Shown: one piece after another, positions 42,477 through 54,495 of the stretch
How the letters are laid out: each line of letters starts with the position of its first letter
Position numbering within the stretch: the stretch's first letter is position 1
Assembly (NCBI GenBank): GCA_947561715.1
Contig: OX387198.1
Span: 992,001-1,056,000 of the forward strand
DNA length: 64,000 nt
Direction of reading: 5' to 3'
DNA from: Ascidia mentula
Lineage: Eukaryota > Chordata > Ascidiacea > Phlebobranchia > Ascidiidae
Notes under the pieces: generated by a model
Seen by the model: only the letters and a program-made list of their open reading frames with translations
Database searches by the model: none
Told to the model about the DNA's origin: nothing
Position numbers and translations under genes: made by a program

Positions 42477-45400
42477 CTATTGCTGTTCCATTTCTAAAAC
42501 TCGTCGCAAACTGTTTTCACTTTTTTCAATCCACTTCTTTCTTCCCTCTTCAGTTATGTCTGTTGCCATTCTGTAAGCTTGGATTGCTTTTATATAAAAA
42601 TCCACGCTTTCATTCAGTCGATTTGTTTCCATGCAAACACCACCAAGGTTGTTTAACAAATGCCCGAACACTACATGCTTTGTTGAGTTTTCACCAAACT
42701 GTTTCCTCATCATTTCAAGTCCAAGTTTAATTGTTGATTCACTCGACGAATAATCTCCGATTGAACGATGACTCACTTCAATCCAGTTCAAACACCGCAC
42801 TTCATTTACACATTTTATTCCGTCTTCCACGTTTTTAATATTTTGTATTTTGAGTCTCATCGTTTCCATCAGTGGGATCACGTGACCACGAATTATTCGT
42901 TTGTTTTCAAGTTTTTGATTCGAATCCGATGTTTTCATCAAATCTTCGCATGTCAGTTTCAAACCCCAAACACAATCCTTCACACCTTCCACCCCTCTCA
43001 CGCCATCGTGATGCCTTGAAAAAAATTCACCTCCAAGTTTGTAAAATAAAATCGATTCCAAACATTTTCCCTCTTCTCTCTTTTTATCTCCAGTTATTTT
43101 CAATTCTTCTGCAGTCACCCCAAGACCTTCAAGTGACCTTGAAAGTTCCCACCTTGTCTCGTCAGCTTCTTTGTATTTTTCATCCTTCAATAGTTTCCAG
43201 TACTTTTTTATCAGCAATGTCGGACTGATGTTTTTATCTATCAAAAATAAAGTTACGTTACGACCACAAACCACAATAATGTTGCTATCGTGATTCAACT
43301 GAAAACCAGAGATGGGAATGTTTTGGAGGCTGGGCCAGAAATTATCATAAATTCGATTGTCGAGACTATGGTTATCCAAGTATTAAGAGTGTTTAAACTA
43401 CAAAGTGATTTAAGACTGACAGCGTCAACATCACCGTGCTAGTTCTACCATTACAACCAGCCCTTCATGCATTTTAATGCCAACAAGTAAGTTTCTCAAG
43501 ATTTCAGAAACAAAATCTCACCATGACTGTGAAGTGATTTAAATCTTTTCTCCAAATCCTTCTGCAAATAAAACATGGAAAATATTTGTTGGTAAAAGTG
43601 AGGTGTCGGCAACGTTTTAAACGCTCCATGTCAGTTTACAAATCAGGTCGAAACGTCAACAACTTAGCGTGCCAACCAATATGCGCACAACAACATACAG
43701 CCCGCTTTCGATACCACTGTCTCATGAAGTAAACAAGCAAATTTTATTGGGGAAACTTGTAAAATCCTGGACATTTAGTCTCTTAACCCTTCTTGTCCAC
43801 GCAACACAATCCAGGACGGTGAGTAAAGCAATAAAGCATGAACTCGTAAATTATTTTATATTATGTATAAGCTGCAGACAGATGGCCACTGTTTCGACCT
43901 AAAAGGTCTCATCAGTGCAGCTGGTGTGACTATAAGACGACTTTGCTGACCAAACAGCCAAGCAAAGACTTCCACTTTGTGGTGAATATACAATCACCGT
44001 CATCCGTTGGGCACCAAACTAGGTGCAACCTTACGGAGCAAACGAGGTGGAAACACTACGGCCAAGCAAGCTCAACCAATAGTGCTGCAGCTTATACACA
44101 ATTTATATTATTGGCTCCACATTGCTTATCATATTTTAAATTACTTGCATGGCATTAAAATTTACCCAAATTAGTCACGCATGTCAGGTTACAGAACCCT
44201 GGTACAGAGGCATAAAGTTGAGCTTACGTCAAATAATACGTTTCATGACCAAAAAAATCAGTTAAATGTTGTAAACAACCAAGCCAAAGCTATTATGCTG
44301 TTAAGATACGCAAAACACACGTCTACTTACATATGATAGACTTTTTATGCGTGGATCGTTGAATGTTGTGGTTCTGGTGTTGTGATCAACAAAATAAAAC
44401 TTCCCATCTTTTGTCACTCTAAATTCACCACAAGGGTTAAACTGGATGACGTGGAATGCTATGTTGAACTCTTACATAATATCTTTAGTTGCAGCAATAA
44501 GTTTTGGAAAAATTTTACTATATAGCATCTGCGCCTACTTGTAGTAAGCAGGGTTGTAGGCCACAAACATGGCAATTCACTAAGATGACCGGCAGTACTG
44601 GATATTCACAAGTTTAATTACATTGTATTTGTTTCAACAGGCTTAACATACACATCGTGGGGCACTCACGAAAACATGAGTAAATCGTTTGTTACAGATG
44701 GTATAAAGCAGTGCTTCGCAAACAGTCGGTCGCGACCTATTGGTGGGTCGCAAAGCTATTTCAGGTGGGTCGCGAAGCATTTCTAAATGTTACAGTTTTC
44801 TATTAGATGACGAAATTATTGCATTATCATTACGTAACATTTATGCAACAATGTAACAAAAACGTAACAATTAGATGTGTTGTGTCGCATTAATTATTTC
44901 AGTACGTATACCAGCAGTAAAAATGCAGGTTTTATGTAACTGTTAATCTTATTTCCAAATAGTTGCATTAATAGTGGGTCTGAAAAAGGTTGGGAAGCAC
45001 TGGTATAAAGTTCAGTATCATACTCATCTTTGTTAAGCTTATGTTTATTTTTTAAAGTGGAAATACCTCTCTTCCCATCCTGCAGGTAATGGTTTGGGCG
45101 AATCACCTGTTGAAGGTTGTGAACTCAGAGAATTCTAATGAAAAAGAATAACTTGAGATATAAAATACAAACAAAACAATTACTTTTCCCAATGAATTTC
45201 ATTTTTTTAACTTTAAAATGTATTCTTTTAAATTTCATTGTTTTTTGCAAATTCATTTTGAAATTAATGTTTATATTAATAAGCATTTCATCAAAAAATT
45301 GCAAAATTATGTATGTTTATATTGGGTTCTTGTGTTGACCTGTAATAAAGTGTAACTGTTTTGTTTAAATCGTGTGTTAGAAGAAACTTTACATACACCT

Positions 45401-48400
45401 GTTGTGTGTCCTGCGAATTGTGTTAACATATAAATATATGTTAAATACAGATTTTTGTAACTTAATAATCTGTTCTTCTGGCAAAGATAAAACGTAACTT
45501 TTCGCCTGTTATTAAACGTCGGTGAATAAAGTTACGTTTTATCTTTGCCAGAAGAACAGATTATAAAGTCACAATATGCCTGGCAGCAACAAAAACAGAT
45601 TTTTATTATCCTATGCATATATATTCAATGCTTCATGCACCATTAGTTTCTGACATGACATCACTCACATGTGTTGGTTTCTGCCAGATGGATTTTTTGT
45701 TGACAAGATCCACATAATACTTGCGATTGGATTTTTTGTCCACCCTGACTTCCCAACCATCTGGTAGATCCTCCCCACCCGTATCACCTGTGGTCATTGT
45801 TAATATTTTGATGTTAAAATGCATCAATTTCAAATCTATCTTGGAACATGCTGTGAATTTGTTGGTGCAATGTAATTTAATGAAAATACATGGGTAAATA
45901 CAAAATGAAAACTATCAAATGAAAATTAAAGAAATAATAAAATGGAAATTTTTATTGCTGCGGTCGTGCTTTGCTGGTTTGACATTACAACAAAATATCA
46001 ATAAAAATGTGAAAGTCGGAATATTAAAGGGTTGTTTATGTATTAGCAGTGTTGATGAGGCAACTTTGCATCAGTAACTTGCACCTTGTAGTTCCTGTAT
46101 TTCCTCTCTTTCATTGAGATGACGTGGAGTTAAGCCTGGAACTGGAGACGCTTGTCTGAGGTCATCAACACCTGATCTCAAACTGGAGGATGACTGATCG
46201 TTCCCCAGATCATTACGCGACGACAAGGATGCACTGCTGGGTTCTACGAGCACAAAAACGAACAGTGGAAGCTACTGGTTCATCAAACAGTAGACAGAAA
46301 AACTTTCCATGTTGTCTTGCAGCAGCATCCCCAGGAGTCTCAAAAAATTATTGGTACAGGTATTGTTAGGACCAATAGAGTTAAGCAACCATGCTAAACA
46401 TGACTAAGCAGCTAGATAAGTAAATACTTATAACTGTTCACCTGCATGTTCAATGTGGCCATGTTGTGATGGTGTGCTGTTTGATGATTTACCTTGAAAT
46501 TGCAACAACATTATTCAATATGAAGCCCAATGAATCATTAACATACACTTCCAGTTTTGATGAAAGAATGTTTAATTCTGTGGAATCCTCGCAAACTTTT
46601 TGTGAACACAAATTCATTTGTATTTGTCAAAACACCTCCAACATGAATTTACCTGCTTGCTGGTCGTCAGTTGAATCTTCCGGAACGTCATCAATTGATG
46701 AGAGATTGCGTGTGACGTCACCAAGCGCACCAGATCGGTTGTCCACATGGGAACTGTGACCTACACAGAAACTACTTTCAATCCGTTGTAAGCAAAGTCA
46801 CTATGACTCTGGTTGTTGTAAATCTCCAAACTTTACCATTCGGTAATTTCCCGAATGCGTTAATAGTCATGACGAATTTAGAGCGGGCTCAAGAAAAATC
46901 TACGCCATGTTTAGGCTACATAGCATATGTTTAGGAAATTGCTGTGTCTTTTTCACGAGAAACCGAACTTAATTCAATAAAAAAAAGAAAATGAAAACAT
47001 CAGATAAAAATTATAAAAATGATAAAGTGGGATTTTTTTCCGCTGCGGTCTTGTTTTGCTGATTTGACATAACATGAAAAAAACAATAAATATGTCAACA
47101 CAAATTACAGAAGCCGGAATACTAAAAGGTATGTTTATGTATTAACAGTGTTGATGAGGCAACTATGCATCAATAACTTGTACCTTGTGGTTCCTGTATT
47201 TCCTTTCTTTCATCGAGATGACGTGGATTTAAGCCTGGAGCCACAGATGCTTGTCTGACGTCATCAGCACCCGATGTCAAGCCGGAGGATGACTGATCGT
47301 TCCTCAGATCATTACGAGGGGACAAGAGTTCACTTACGGGGACTAAGAGTAGAAAAACAAATAATTTGGAGGAACACAGACGATTACATGAAGTACAACA
47401 TTACAAAAACGAACCTTGGAAACTTCGAGTTCGTGTGGAAAAGCAGTGAAGCGGAACCAACCGATCAAGGTTGATAGGAAAGGGATCTTTGATGTCCATC
47501 TGTCTGACAACATCTTCCACTTGTTGCTCGATCACTTCTGGGCTTTGCTGGTCGAGAAGTTGCTTCAATCTCTCACAGATTTCGATCATCGTTGGTCGTT
47601 TAGATGGATCTTGATCCCAACACTGCTTCATCAGTTGCTCGAGGTTTTCAACGATTACTCTGTCGCTGTAACTGAGGTGAGGCTTTAATTGATTTACTTT
47701 GGAACAATTTGGTCTTGTTCCTTCCTTGATGGAATCCAGTAAAGCTTTAAGGTTGCCGGTCGGATATGGCAAAGCACGCACGACAACGGTAAACACCATC
47801 ACACCGAAAGCGTAAACATCAAGTTCTTTTGTGGGTTTCATGGTGAGGTCTGTTAGTTTTTCAGGTGCCGTGTACATCGCAGTGTATTGAGGTCTTTCCT
47901 TCTTGCTTCTTGCCAAAGGATCAACGGTCGTCGAACCAGTTAAAGTTGCGAGTTCAGCATTTCCAAAGTCGCATAGTTTAAGGAGCAGCCATTTAGTCAG
48001 CAAGCCACTCTCTGGTTTGACGTCTCCGTGAACCATTCTCTTCAGATGTAAACCGTGGCAAACTTTGAGACCTTTTGCAGCATCGTGTAAAAGCCGGACA
48101 CGCAGGGGAAATCCCAAATCAATTGATGGTGTCATCAGTAATTCCAGAAGGTTTCCACCTTCGCAGAACTCCATGACGATCCCGATGGCAAAGGGCCATT
48201 TGGTCCAACCATAGACACGAACTATGTTGATGTGATCCAGTTTTTGCAAATTTCCAAGTTCCTCACCAATTCTGTAACAAAGTGAAGTGTTGGGTATGAC
48301 ATTGTGATACATGGCATTTTCTGAATAATTACGTTTCTTTGAAGACATTCTCTGTATGACGACCACCAACTTGAATGACCTTGACTGCAACAAATTGTTG

Positions 48401-48614
48401 CAAGCCTACGTGATATCCGATTATGACGTCACCAAATCCACCAGTTCCAGCAACAAAGTTGCATTTGTCGCAAAAAATTTCCGCGGAGTTGATCAAACGA
48501 AACTACAACAAGATATTGTTACCATGTACAAGCAATATAGTCACAAACTTAAACAGGGTTATAGGATTGATTAGAAATATACTCAATTTCACATACCTGA
48601 TCTGTGGAAGCCAT
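42477..48614 (-). CDS. Kinase-WW-WW-TPR gene copy C, open throughout, catalytic-loop Asn replaced by Ser
   Basis: Exons: 48614-48597 (MASTDQ), 48502-48333, 48271-47415 (kinase), 47342-47184, 46760-46653, 46492-46442, 46243-46085 (linkers), 45787-45669 (WW1), 45134-45067 and 44418-44331 (WW2), 43561-43522, 43237-42477 (TPR-like, stop). The coding sum is 2598 bases, 865 residues, with no stop. Gly loop [28 protein letters not shown] and [12 protein letters not shown] are kept. The catalytic loop reads HGDVKPES where A and B read HGDVKPEN, so a Mg-binding Asn is changed. WW2 reads L-P-A-G-W-E-E-R across a phase 2 junction, then [12 protein letters not shown]. The linker exons 47342-47184 and 46243-46085 are duplicates (S/P-R-N-D-L in each). 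The 81-84 base linker exon of A and B is deleted here. Likely a signalling protein; catalytic activity doubtful. Confidence 0.82.
43853..44136. mobile_element. TCATCAGTGCAGCT-family MITE in kinase copy C
   Basis: GTATAAGCTGCAG (43865-43877) and CTGCAGCTTATAC (44085-44097) are perfect inverted repeats. TTTATATTAT occurs on both sides, like a target duplication. The interior has CCACTGTTTCGACC and CTCATCAGTGCAGCTG. Absent from the matching introns of copies A and B. Confidence 0.6.
44701..45010. mobile_element. hAT-like non-autonomous DNA transposon
   Basis: Element 44709-45002 begins CAGTGCTTCGCAAAC and ends GTTGGGAAGCACTG, which are hAT-type terminal inverted repeats. It is flanked by the 8-base duplication GTATAAAG (44701-44708, 45003-45010). 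Copies A (17.6 kb) and B (31.45 kb) have the empty site with a single GTATAAAG. The 294-base element has no coding capacity. It lies in the intron between the two WW2 half-exons. Confidence 0.85.
45466..45563. mobile_element. Perfect 34-base inverted repeat (foldback element)
   Basis: Arms 45466-45499 and 45530-45563 are exact reverse complements (for example CTTCTGGCAAAGATAAAACG against its partner) around about 30 bases of loop. Missing in copies A and B at the equivalent place between WW1 and WW2, so it is a recent insertion. No coding capacity. Confidence 0.75.
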
Positions 48615-50990
48615 GCTATAGTGTAGTCACGAAGTTATGAGAGTCACAAACTCAAGTGTTCTGAATCCACTGCACGGTAAAATGAAATCCCTCCGAAATG
48701 TTCAATTAAAATGTTCCTTTTCGTCGCAATTAAGCAAATATTTGTTGTTCTGGTTCAGTTAACAGCTCAAGACTCTGATTTGTGTTTAAAACTTGTCGAA
48801 TTAAACATGTTTCGAAAATTATAAAACGTTATGTTTTCTTGAAACAACAAAGGAATTGTTAAACGTAACATGTGATTCATGCATAACGTAATGTAATTTA
48901 TACAGATGTTACAAAGGCGAACCATAGAAATAATAGTCTGGGGCGTATAGTCATGTGAGTAAACACAGGCCCAGCTCGTTAAACAATGGCTTGTTGCGAC
49001 AGGTTAAATACAATAAACTTCAGTGTCGCAATCCTACTGCATTCCCTCATTGTGAATACATAATATGCTTTTTGTGGCCTTATTTAAACAACGTTCAGCT
49101 TTGCTTTTAAAGCGAAAAAGTAGACTTATTATCTTACCTGGAAACAAAGTTTGGCTTTAAACATCGACAACCTCATTAACTTTTTCTTTTATTTGACCAC
49201 AAATGCAGCTGGTAAGTAATTGTCTAAGCTTTGTAAAAGTTGAATAATAAGAACAACAGCTATCGTGCCATTTACATTTAACCAAATTGCCCAAGCAATA
49301 TAAATCATTACATTCACACGAGATTCCCTTCTATTATTTGACACGTAATTAATTAAGAAACTCGTGTAATTCATTTTAGCTTTCCATGACAAGTTTGGTC
49401 AAAGCTGAGATCAACAAGATAAGACCTTCGTATTTGGAGGTTCCTGTCTTCAATTGCGAAAGTGTTCATTAGTTCATTGCCAGTCATGTTGCTCGAGGTT
49501 GTACAAACTGTGCAATGATGGATGGATAATTTGTTGGAAAAATGCAAAAATTGTGCGGAGTAAACGTATGTTGTGTAATAGCAAATTTACACAAAGGCAT
49601 TGCAACGTAAATATGTGACATTAAAACGACTAAAACATAGGAAACGAAAAAAAGTAGCGCATCATAATGAATTCAAGCGGAAATAAACGAAAGAGAAAAG
49701 CACTTTTCGTCGCGCGCGGTCACATGTGTTCCGCTTGATTGGTCACACCTCACGGAGAGGTTACGGTGGATATGCAATCGTGTAAGCTTGCTGAAACTAA
49801 TATCCAATGTTCCAACAAAAGGCTTATGCTATGTTTAACAAGTTATCGTACAGGTGATGACGAAGTTTTTCCTCTAATAAGACTGGAAAAACACCACAAA
49901 TAAAACCTGTGTGGTAATTTTGGTTTTCAAATTTTGGGGTGTCGTGAAACACAATCAGAAACCACAGCCTTGAGCCACGTAAAATTTTTGTTCGCACAAA
50001 TTTTCTATGTTACTGAAGCTTATATGTGGATTAAGTTTGGCAAAAAATTGGCGACCCGGTTTTAAAGTATCTTCCGCGGTGACGTGATGTCGTAGAGATG
50101 TTATCGCTAAGTATGCGCAGGGGATTCCCCTTGGAGGTATCGGTCATCTGCCATAGTTGAGTTCAATCTGCGTCAATTTTCGCTCCAGTATGTCAGTTAT
50201 TTTGAACATTGTTAAACTCTGACATAATTTTTTAACAACATGTAATTGTGCTAGATATGGGGAAAACGTTATTGTGATCCAAGGAATAAGATTGTTATAT
50301 GCGCAAAAGAGCCATAATAATAAATGAGAGCTGCAGGCAGGGTGCATACACGCACATATATACACGCACATACACAACATATCGACGATTGACCGAAAGG
50401 TACCACGAAGAAATCTGTGTGTCTGATAGTCTACCAGCTAGCACAGTGCCACATCAACAGCTGCACTGATGAGACCTTACAGGTCGAAAAGATTGTTATG
50501 TTTAGTGGCGACCTAACTTGTCAGGTATTAAAAAATTACTGCGTAAGTAATGTTATATTTGTAAGTTCTCTATAATTTCCCCAACACTATTTATTTTACC
50601 TGGCTTATCTTCGGCATCAACATCAACGTTGCTTAAGGTTTGTCCACGCTTTTATTCAAAGTTTCCTTTCTTTGCACGATTTAAACTGTTTTTTTCACTG
50701 TAAACGCGCTATGAAATGAAAATTAAAACACCTTCGGTTTTGCTGGGAGAATATTCTGGTCGACATTGAAACGTGATCACGTGACAAAAACGCGACAGTT
50801 CAAGGTTAACAGTTTGAACTTCTAAGACGTCGCCGATCGCTTTGGAAAGTAGTTTTAGAAAAGTCAACCGCGTTGTAATCTGATTAGTTTTGTTCTTGGA
50901 TAATTGCGAAGCCCCTCCTGACGCCGCAAGCGTATATGGCGTGGCCTCGGGTCGTGAGTAGCGATTGGAAGGATGTTGGCTCGCTGTGTG
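48615..50990. other. Divergent intergenic region between kinase copy C and the 51 kb Cys-rich gene
   Basis: Noncoding 5' exon of the kinase gene ends at 49138 (donor GTAAGA). Further right the region matches 1.1-2.24 kb, including CGCGCGCGG near 49715 and the solo GACCCGGTGT repeat at 49985-50095. ORFs at 49189-49392 and 50144-50380 are not conserved and not called. Confidence 0.55.
50288..50499. mobile_element. 190-base insertion with 11-base target-site duplication
   Basis: Element 50299-50488 is flanked by AAGATTGTTAT on both sides (50288-50298, 50489-50499). The duplicate at about 1730-1745 has only one AAGATTGTTAT and no insert. It contains GAGCTGCAGGCAG and the reverse-oriented CTGCACTGATGAGACC core of the dispersed repeat family also seen at 26.0, 36.6 and 43.9 kb. 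Confidence 0.8.
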
Positions 50991-51093
50991 TTTATATATG
51001 GGCAGGCGAACAATGGACCGACATGCAGTGGTCTACCTTCGCCTCTTGGAAGATATCAACTGAGAAGATTTCTGTATCGTTCGTCGCCTGAAG
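50991..51093 (+). promoter_or_regulatory. TATA box and noncoding exon 1 of the 51 kb Cys-rich gene
   Basis: TTTATATATGGG at 50991-51002, then a noncoding exon ending at 51093 (CTGAAG|GTAAGA). Duplicate of 2238-2339. Confidence 0.65.
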
Positions 51094-51333
51094 GTAAGAT
51101 GCAATGGGGATGTTGGTAGTGTTTTAAAGGGTGTAAACTTTACGTACAAATAAGTTTAAGATATTGATGATGTAGTTTGGTTGCATGAAGCATGAAATAA
51201 TGCAGGACAGTAAACGTGTTTTATTTGTTCAACTTAAATCTCTTTCGTGTTGTTCTCATCCCTTCTATCAGGTTAACGAAAACACAATGCAAGCAAGCTT
51301 TATTTTTTTATGTTTAGTTTCAACTTTTTAAGG

Positions 51334-52637
51334 ATGAAATTTTTTCTTCTCTCAATTTCGCTCCTCGTCTGTGTCGCCAACACGTGGTCGGGTAAGTCCC
51401 CATTCATAGAATGAGGCCGTGTTATTTGTCAAAAAAATACTAATGTTTGAAATGAAGTTGGGTTTGAGGTTTGTCCAGACACTGTACTATCTTGCGCCTT
51501 TTGTGGCAACGTTATTGTCACGTGTTCTCGATTGGAAGTTCAGAAAACTTTTCAACTAAGTTGTTTTGAAATAAACGTAAATGCAGTGGTTTGTGCCATG
51601 TCTGGCATTACGCTGTGCAAAATAATAGCCTGTAACCACATGGGCGCCACCACTACAACTTCAAGCTTTAGCGAAATGTACGACTGTATTAAGTAATTAA
51701 GTGAACGTTTTTGCAATTTCAGAAGGACAAACTGCAGCCGAATGTTTCGCCGCATGTGAAGTTTCCACTGATTGCAGCTCCGTGGCGACTCCTAGCGACT
51801 TGTTGGTGAATCAAACTGAAGCTTGCGTCGAGTGTTTGAACGAAGAATGCGAAGGTAAGTGACGTCATATACAAGCGTTACGTGAACATTTGTATCAATG
51901 CATGGTAATAACAAAATATTTGTTGTGATTTTCACGAAGGAAAACATGCAGTGACGTAATTATGTTAATTGTTTTGTTTAACATTTAGTGACGTTTCTAT
52001 ACCGTATTCTTTTTACGTAAACCGGACAAAATCAACTGGACATAAAAAATGTGTCAAATATTATTTTCGTAAAAAAACATGTTCAAATATACATGGTAAG
52101 GTCTAACGTCGCGTTGAATGTTTCAAAGATGATGATGAGGAGGAGGAGGAGGAGAAGGAAGAGGAGGAGGAGGGTTGCAACATATGTCGTACAGTGGACA
52201 AAGCCGAGTGTTACGTGGATGAAATGGGGGATGATTGTGAATCGTGCGTTGCTCCGTCTGCAGAGACCGAGGCTGGAATCAAAGCTTGCTGCGATTGCTT
52301 GGAGGCATGCGAAGGTTAGGGCAGTTAGCAATCTGTACAATTGTAACTTATGCACTTTGTAAACAGCGAGCATTATATGCGGTGTGGTCGTATTGCGACA
52401 AAAGAAATATGGTTATAAGTTGATTGGCAACGATGACAAACTCTAACAATACCACGTAAATATTTGCTTTCGGACAAAACATTTGACCTAAAAAGTTCAC
52501 AAAATTTGAAAATAAAAAATATTGGTGTCAAAAAGGATAATTTAAACAACTCACACAGGATAAGTGAGAAATGCTTTCTAACATGAAATATCATTGCAGA
52601 AGATGAAGAAGACGACGATGACGATGATAGGAAGTAG
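51334..52637 (+). CDS. Secreted Cys-rich A-B protein with acidic tail (duplicate of the 2.6 kb gene)
   Basis: Exons: 51334-51391 (MKFFLLSISLLVCVA signal), 51723-51854 (module A), 52129-52314 (acidic run, module B), 52600-52637 (acidic tail, stop TAG). This predicts 137 residues. The acidic run is three residues longer than in the 2.6 kb gene and includes a Lys. In module B the Tyr of Cys-Tyr-Asp-Cys is Cys, giving an odd number of Cys (nine in the module). Other Cys are conserved, splice sites are intact and phases are all 1. Relative to its twin, intron 2 contains about 190 extra bases (near 51465-51650) and the 3' UTR about 130 extra bases (near 52690-52815). Poly(A) signal AATAAA at 52940-52945. 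Confidence 0.8.
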
Positions 52638-52939
52638 AGGAACGGTTTCTTCCTTCTCCCAACACAAACACATTCCCAGACCTCCTGATGGTACTTGTTT
52701 CTGGAAATTGTGCAGTAGTTGTCACACAGTGCTGTTCTTGCTGCCAGGCATAGTAATTAATAAAACAATTGTTCTTCTGACAAATAAGATACGAAAGTCT
52801 CGCCGGATGTTGAACGAAACGTTGGTTACAACAAAGATTGTCGTAACTTAAGTGCCAGAAGAGCAAATAGTTGTCATACATTGCACTTTGTTAATGTTTC
52901 GGTGCAATTAATTCATTTTCGGTGCTTTATTCCGTGTAC

Positions 52940-52945
52940 AATAAA
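52940..52945 (+). terminator. Poly(A) signal AATAAA
   Basis: Same position relative to the stop as 3946-3951, allowing for the extra 3' UTR sequence here. Confidence 0.6.
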
Positions 52946-54120
52946 TGCGGTTTCATGTTTGGCACAACGATATTTTACAGCGATTTACATCATGATGGAC
53001 AAAGGTTAGGTCATGAGGCTTGAATCTGTTAAATCCCACATGTTGTTACTTGACTACATCGCTCACATATTGAGGCTTTTGGGGTAAATTCCTGAAACAC
53101 TTGTTCAAAAATTCAATTGAAAATTCAGAGTTGCAAAGCCCGAGAATATGCAGATCTTAGAGCTTACGGTGGTTTTCTACTTAAATATCATCAATCCCGG
53201 CATTATACCGGATTGACAACCATTCGTTTGTTTCATTTACAAACAAATTTCGACATTATCGCACATCTTGACATTCTATATTACCACATTCTATATTAAC
53301 AGGGCGAGTCTTCCTGTTGCTAAACCTAATATTATGATCCCCCACTCCCTCATAATAACCAGTCAAGTAAGTTTGCAAATAACGAAGAAGATTAACTTAA
53401 CCGCGTTCCCTCATACAGTTTTGGGTTAAGAACGTGAATTCGAAATTAATGCTGAATAATCTAACTTGACATTTGCGAACGTGGGCCTTCTCATAAACAT
53501 TCCGAACCTCAATGCAAAAACCACTGATTTCAAGTTAAATATGAAACAAACCAGGTACCTTTGAATATACAAGCGCAGAAACTTATAATGTCTTTAAGAC
53601 GAAATATACATTTCTGATATAAATCATTTATAGATCTGCATTTTTTTACACAGATATTTATGATACGGTTATCAATCTACAGTTTTTCAGGGTAGTTTGT
53701 TTCAAGCATAGATCCAGTATGTTTATATTATCCTTTACACCTAGGTTTGTTTTTAAACCACGCAAAATACAAACATTTCCCTCAAATAAATTTTGGCACT
53801 TAATAAACAGTAGGAGACCCTCATGCGACAATTCAGCGTTATCGGTTGGATTTACCCGGGAAAGAACAAAATCCTCATTATCTAAATACGCCTCATAAAG
53901 TGTTACATTGCTTCAATGTCCAATCTGCTTGGACGAAGTAATATTGTATTGGCGAAAAAATGTAACAAACCAAATTGTAAAACACGTTTGGAATTCGTGA
54001 CGATCTTTATTTGATGGATGAAGCCAGTTTTATTTATCTCTGCGGTGGGAGGAGCGCCGTCTCGCGTATTCCATCCGCAGGTATTTAACCGATAAGGTGG
54101 ATCTTGTGGTAGGAGATGGG
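52946..54120. other. Intergenic region upstream of the 54 kb cassette locus
   Basis: Matches 3952-5086, with a short insertion near 53710-53755. No coding exon is supported. Confidence 0.6.
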
Positions 54121-54212
54121 TATATATATGGATGGGTGAAGGAGGCGAGAACGCATTCTGGTCGGGTTCGAACTTATGGAAGATTCTAACACGAAGAAGA
54201 TTTCATTCTAAG
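54121..54212 (+). promoter_or_regulatory. TATA box and noncoding exon 1 of the two-cassette locus
   Basis: TATATATATGG at 54121-54131, then a noncoding exon ending at 54212 (CTAAG|GTATTT), as at 5087-5178. Confidence 0.65.
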
Positions 54213-54495
54213 GTATTTTGTTGTAAAAGTAAAAAGATTTAATTTGCGTGTGTTGGAAAATATTTTATCATAAAAATTTGTTGGTAATTAAGAGTGGAAG
54301 AATGAGATTTAAGCAATTTTTAGCGTTACAAAATTAAATAAGATAAAACAGCGTGCAAAAATATTCTTGCATTTTACAGATATGTTGGGTAAAAGCTATC
54401 GTGGACTTTGTGTCCATCAGTTTCTTTAGTTCTAAAAGTGTGCTTTTAGTTGACAACAATTTTGATTTCTTGTTTAAAGTTTCAACAAATCCAAG

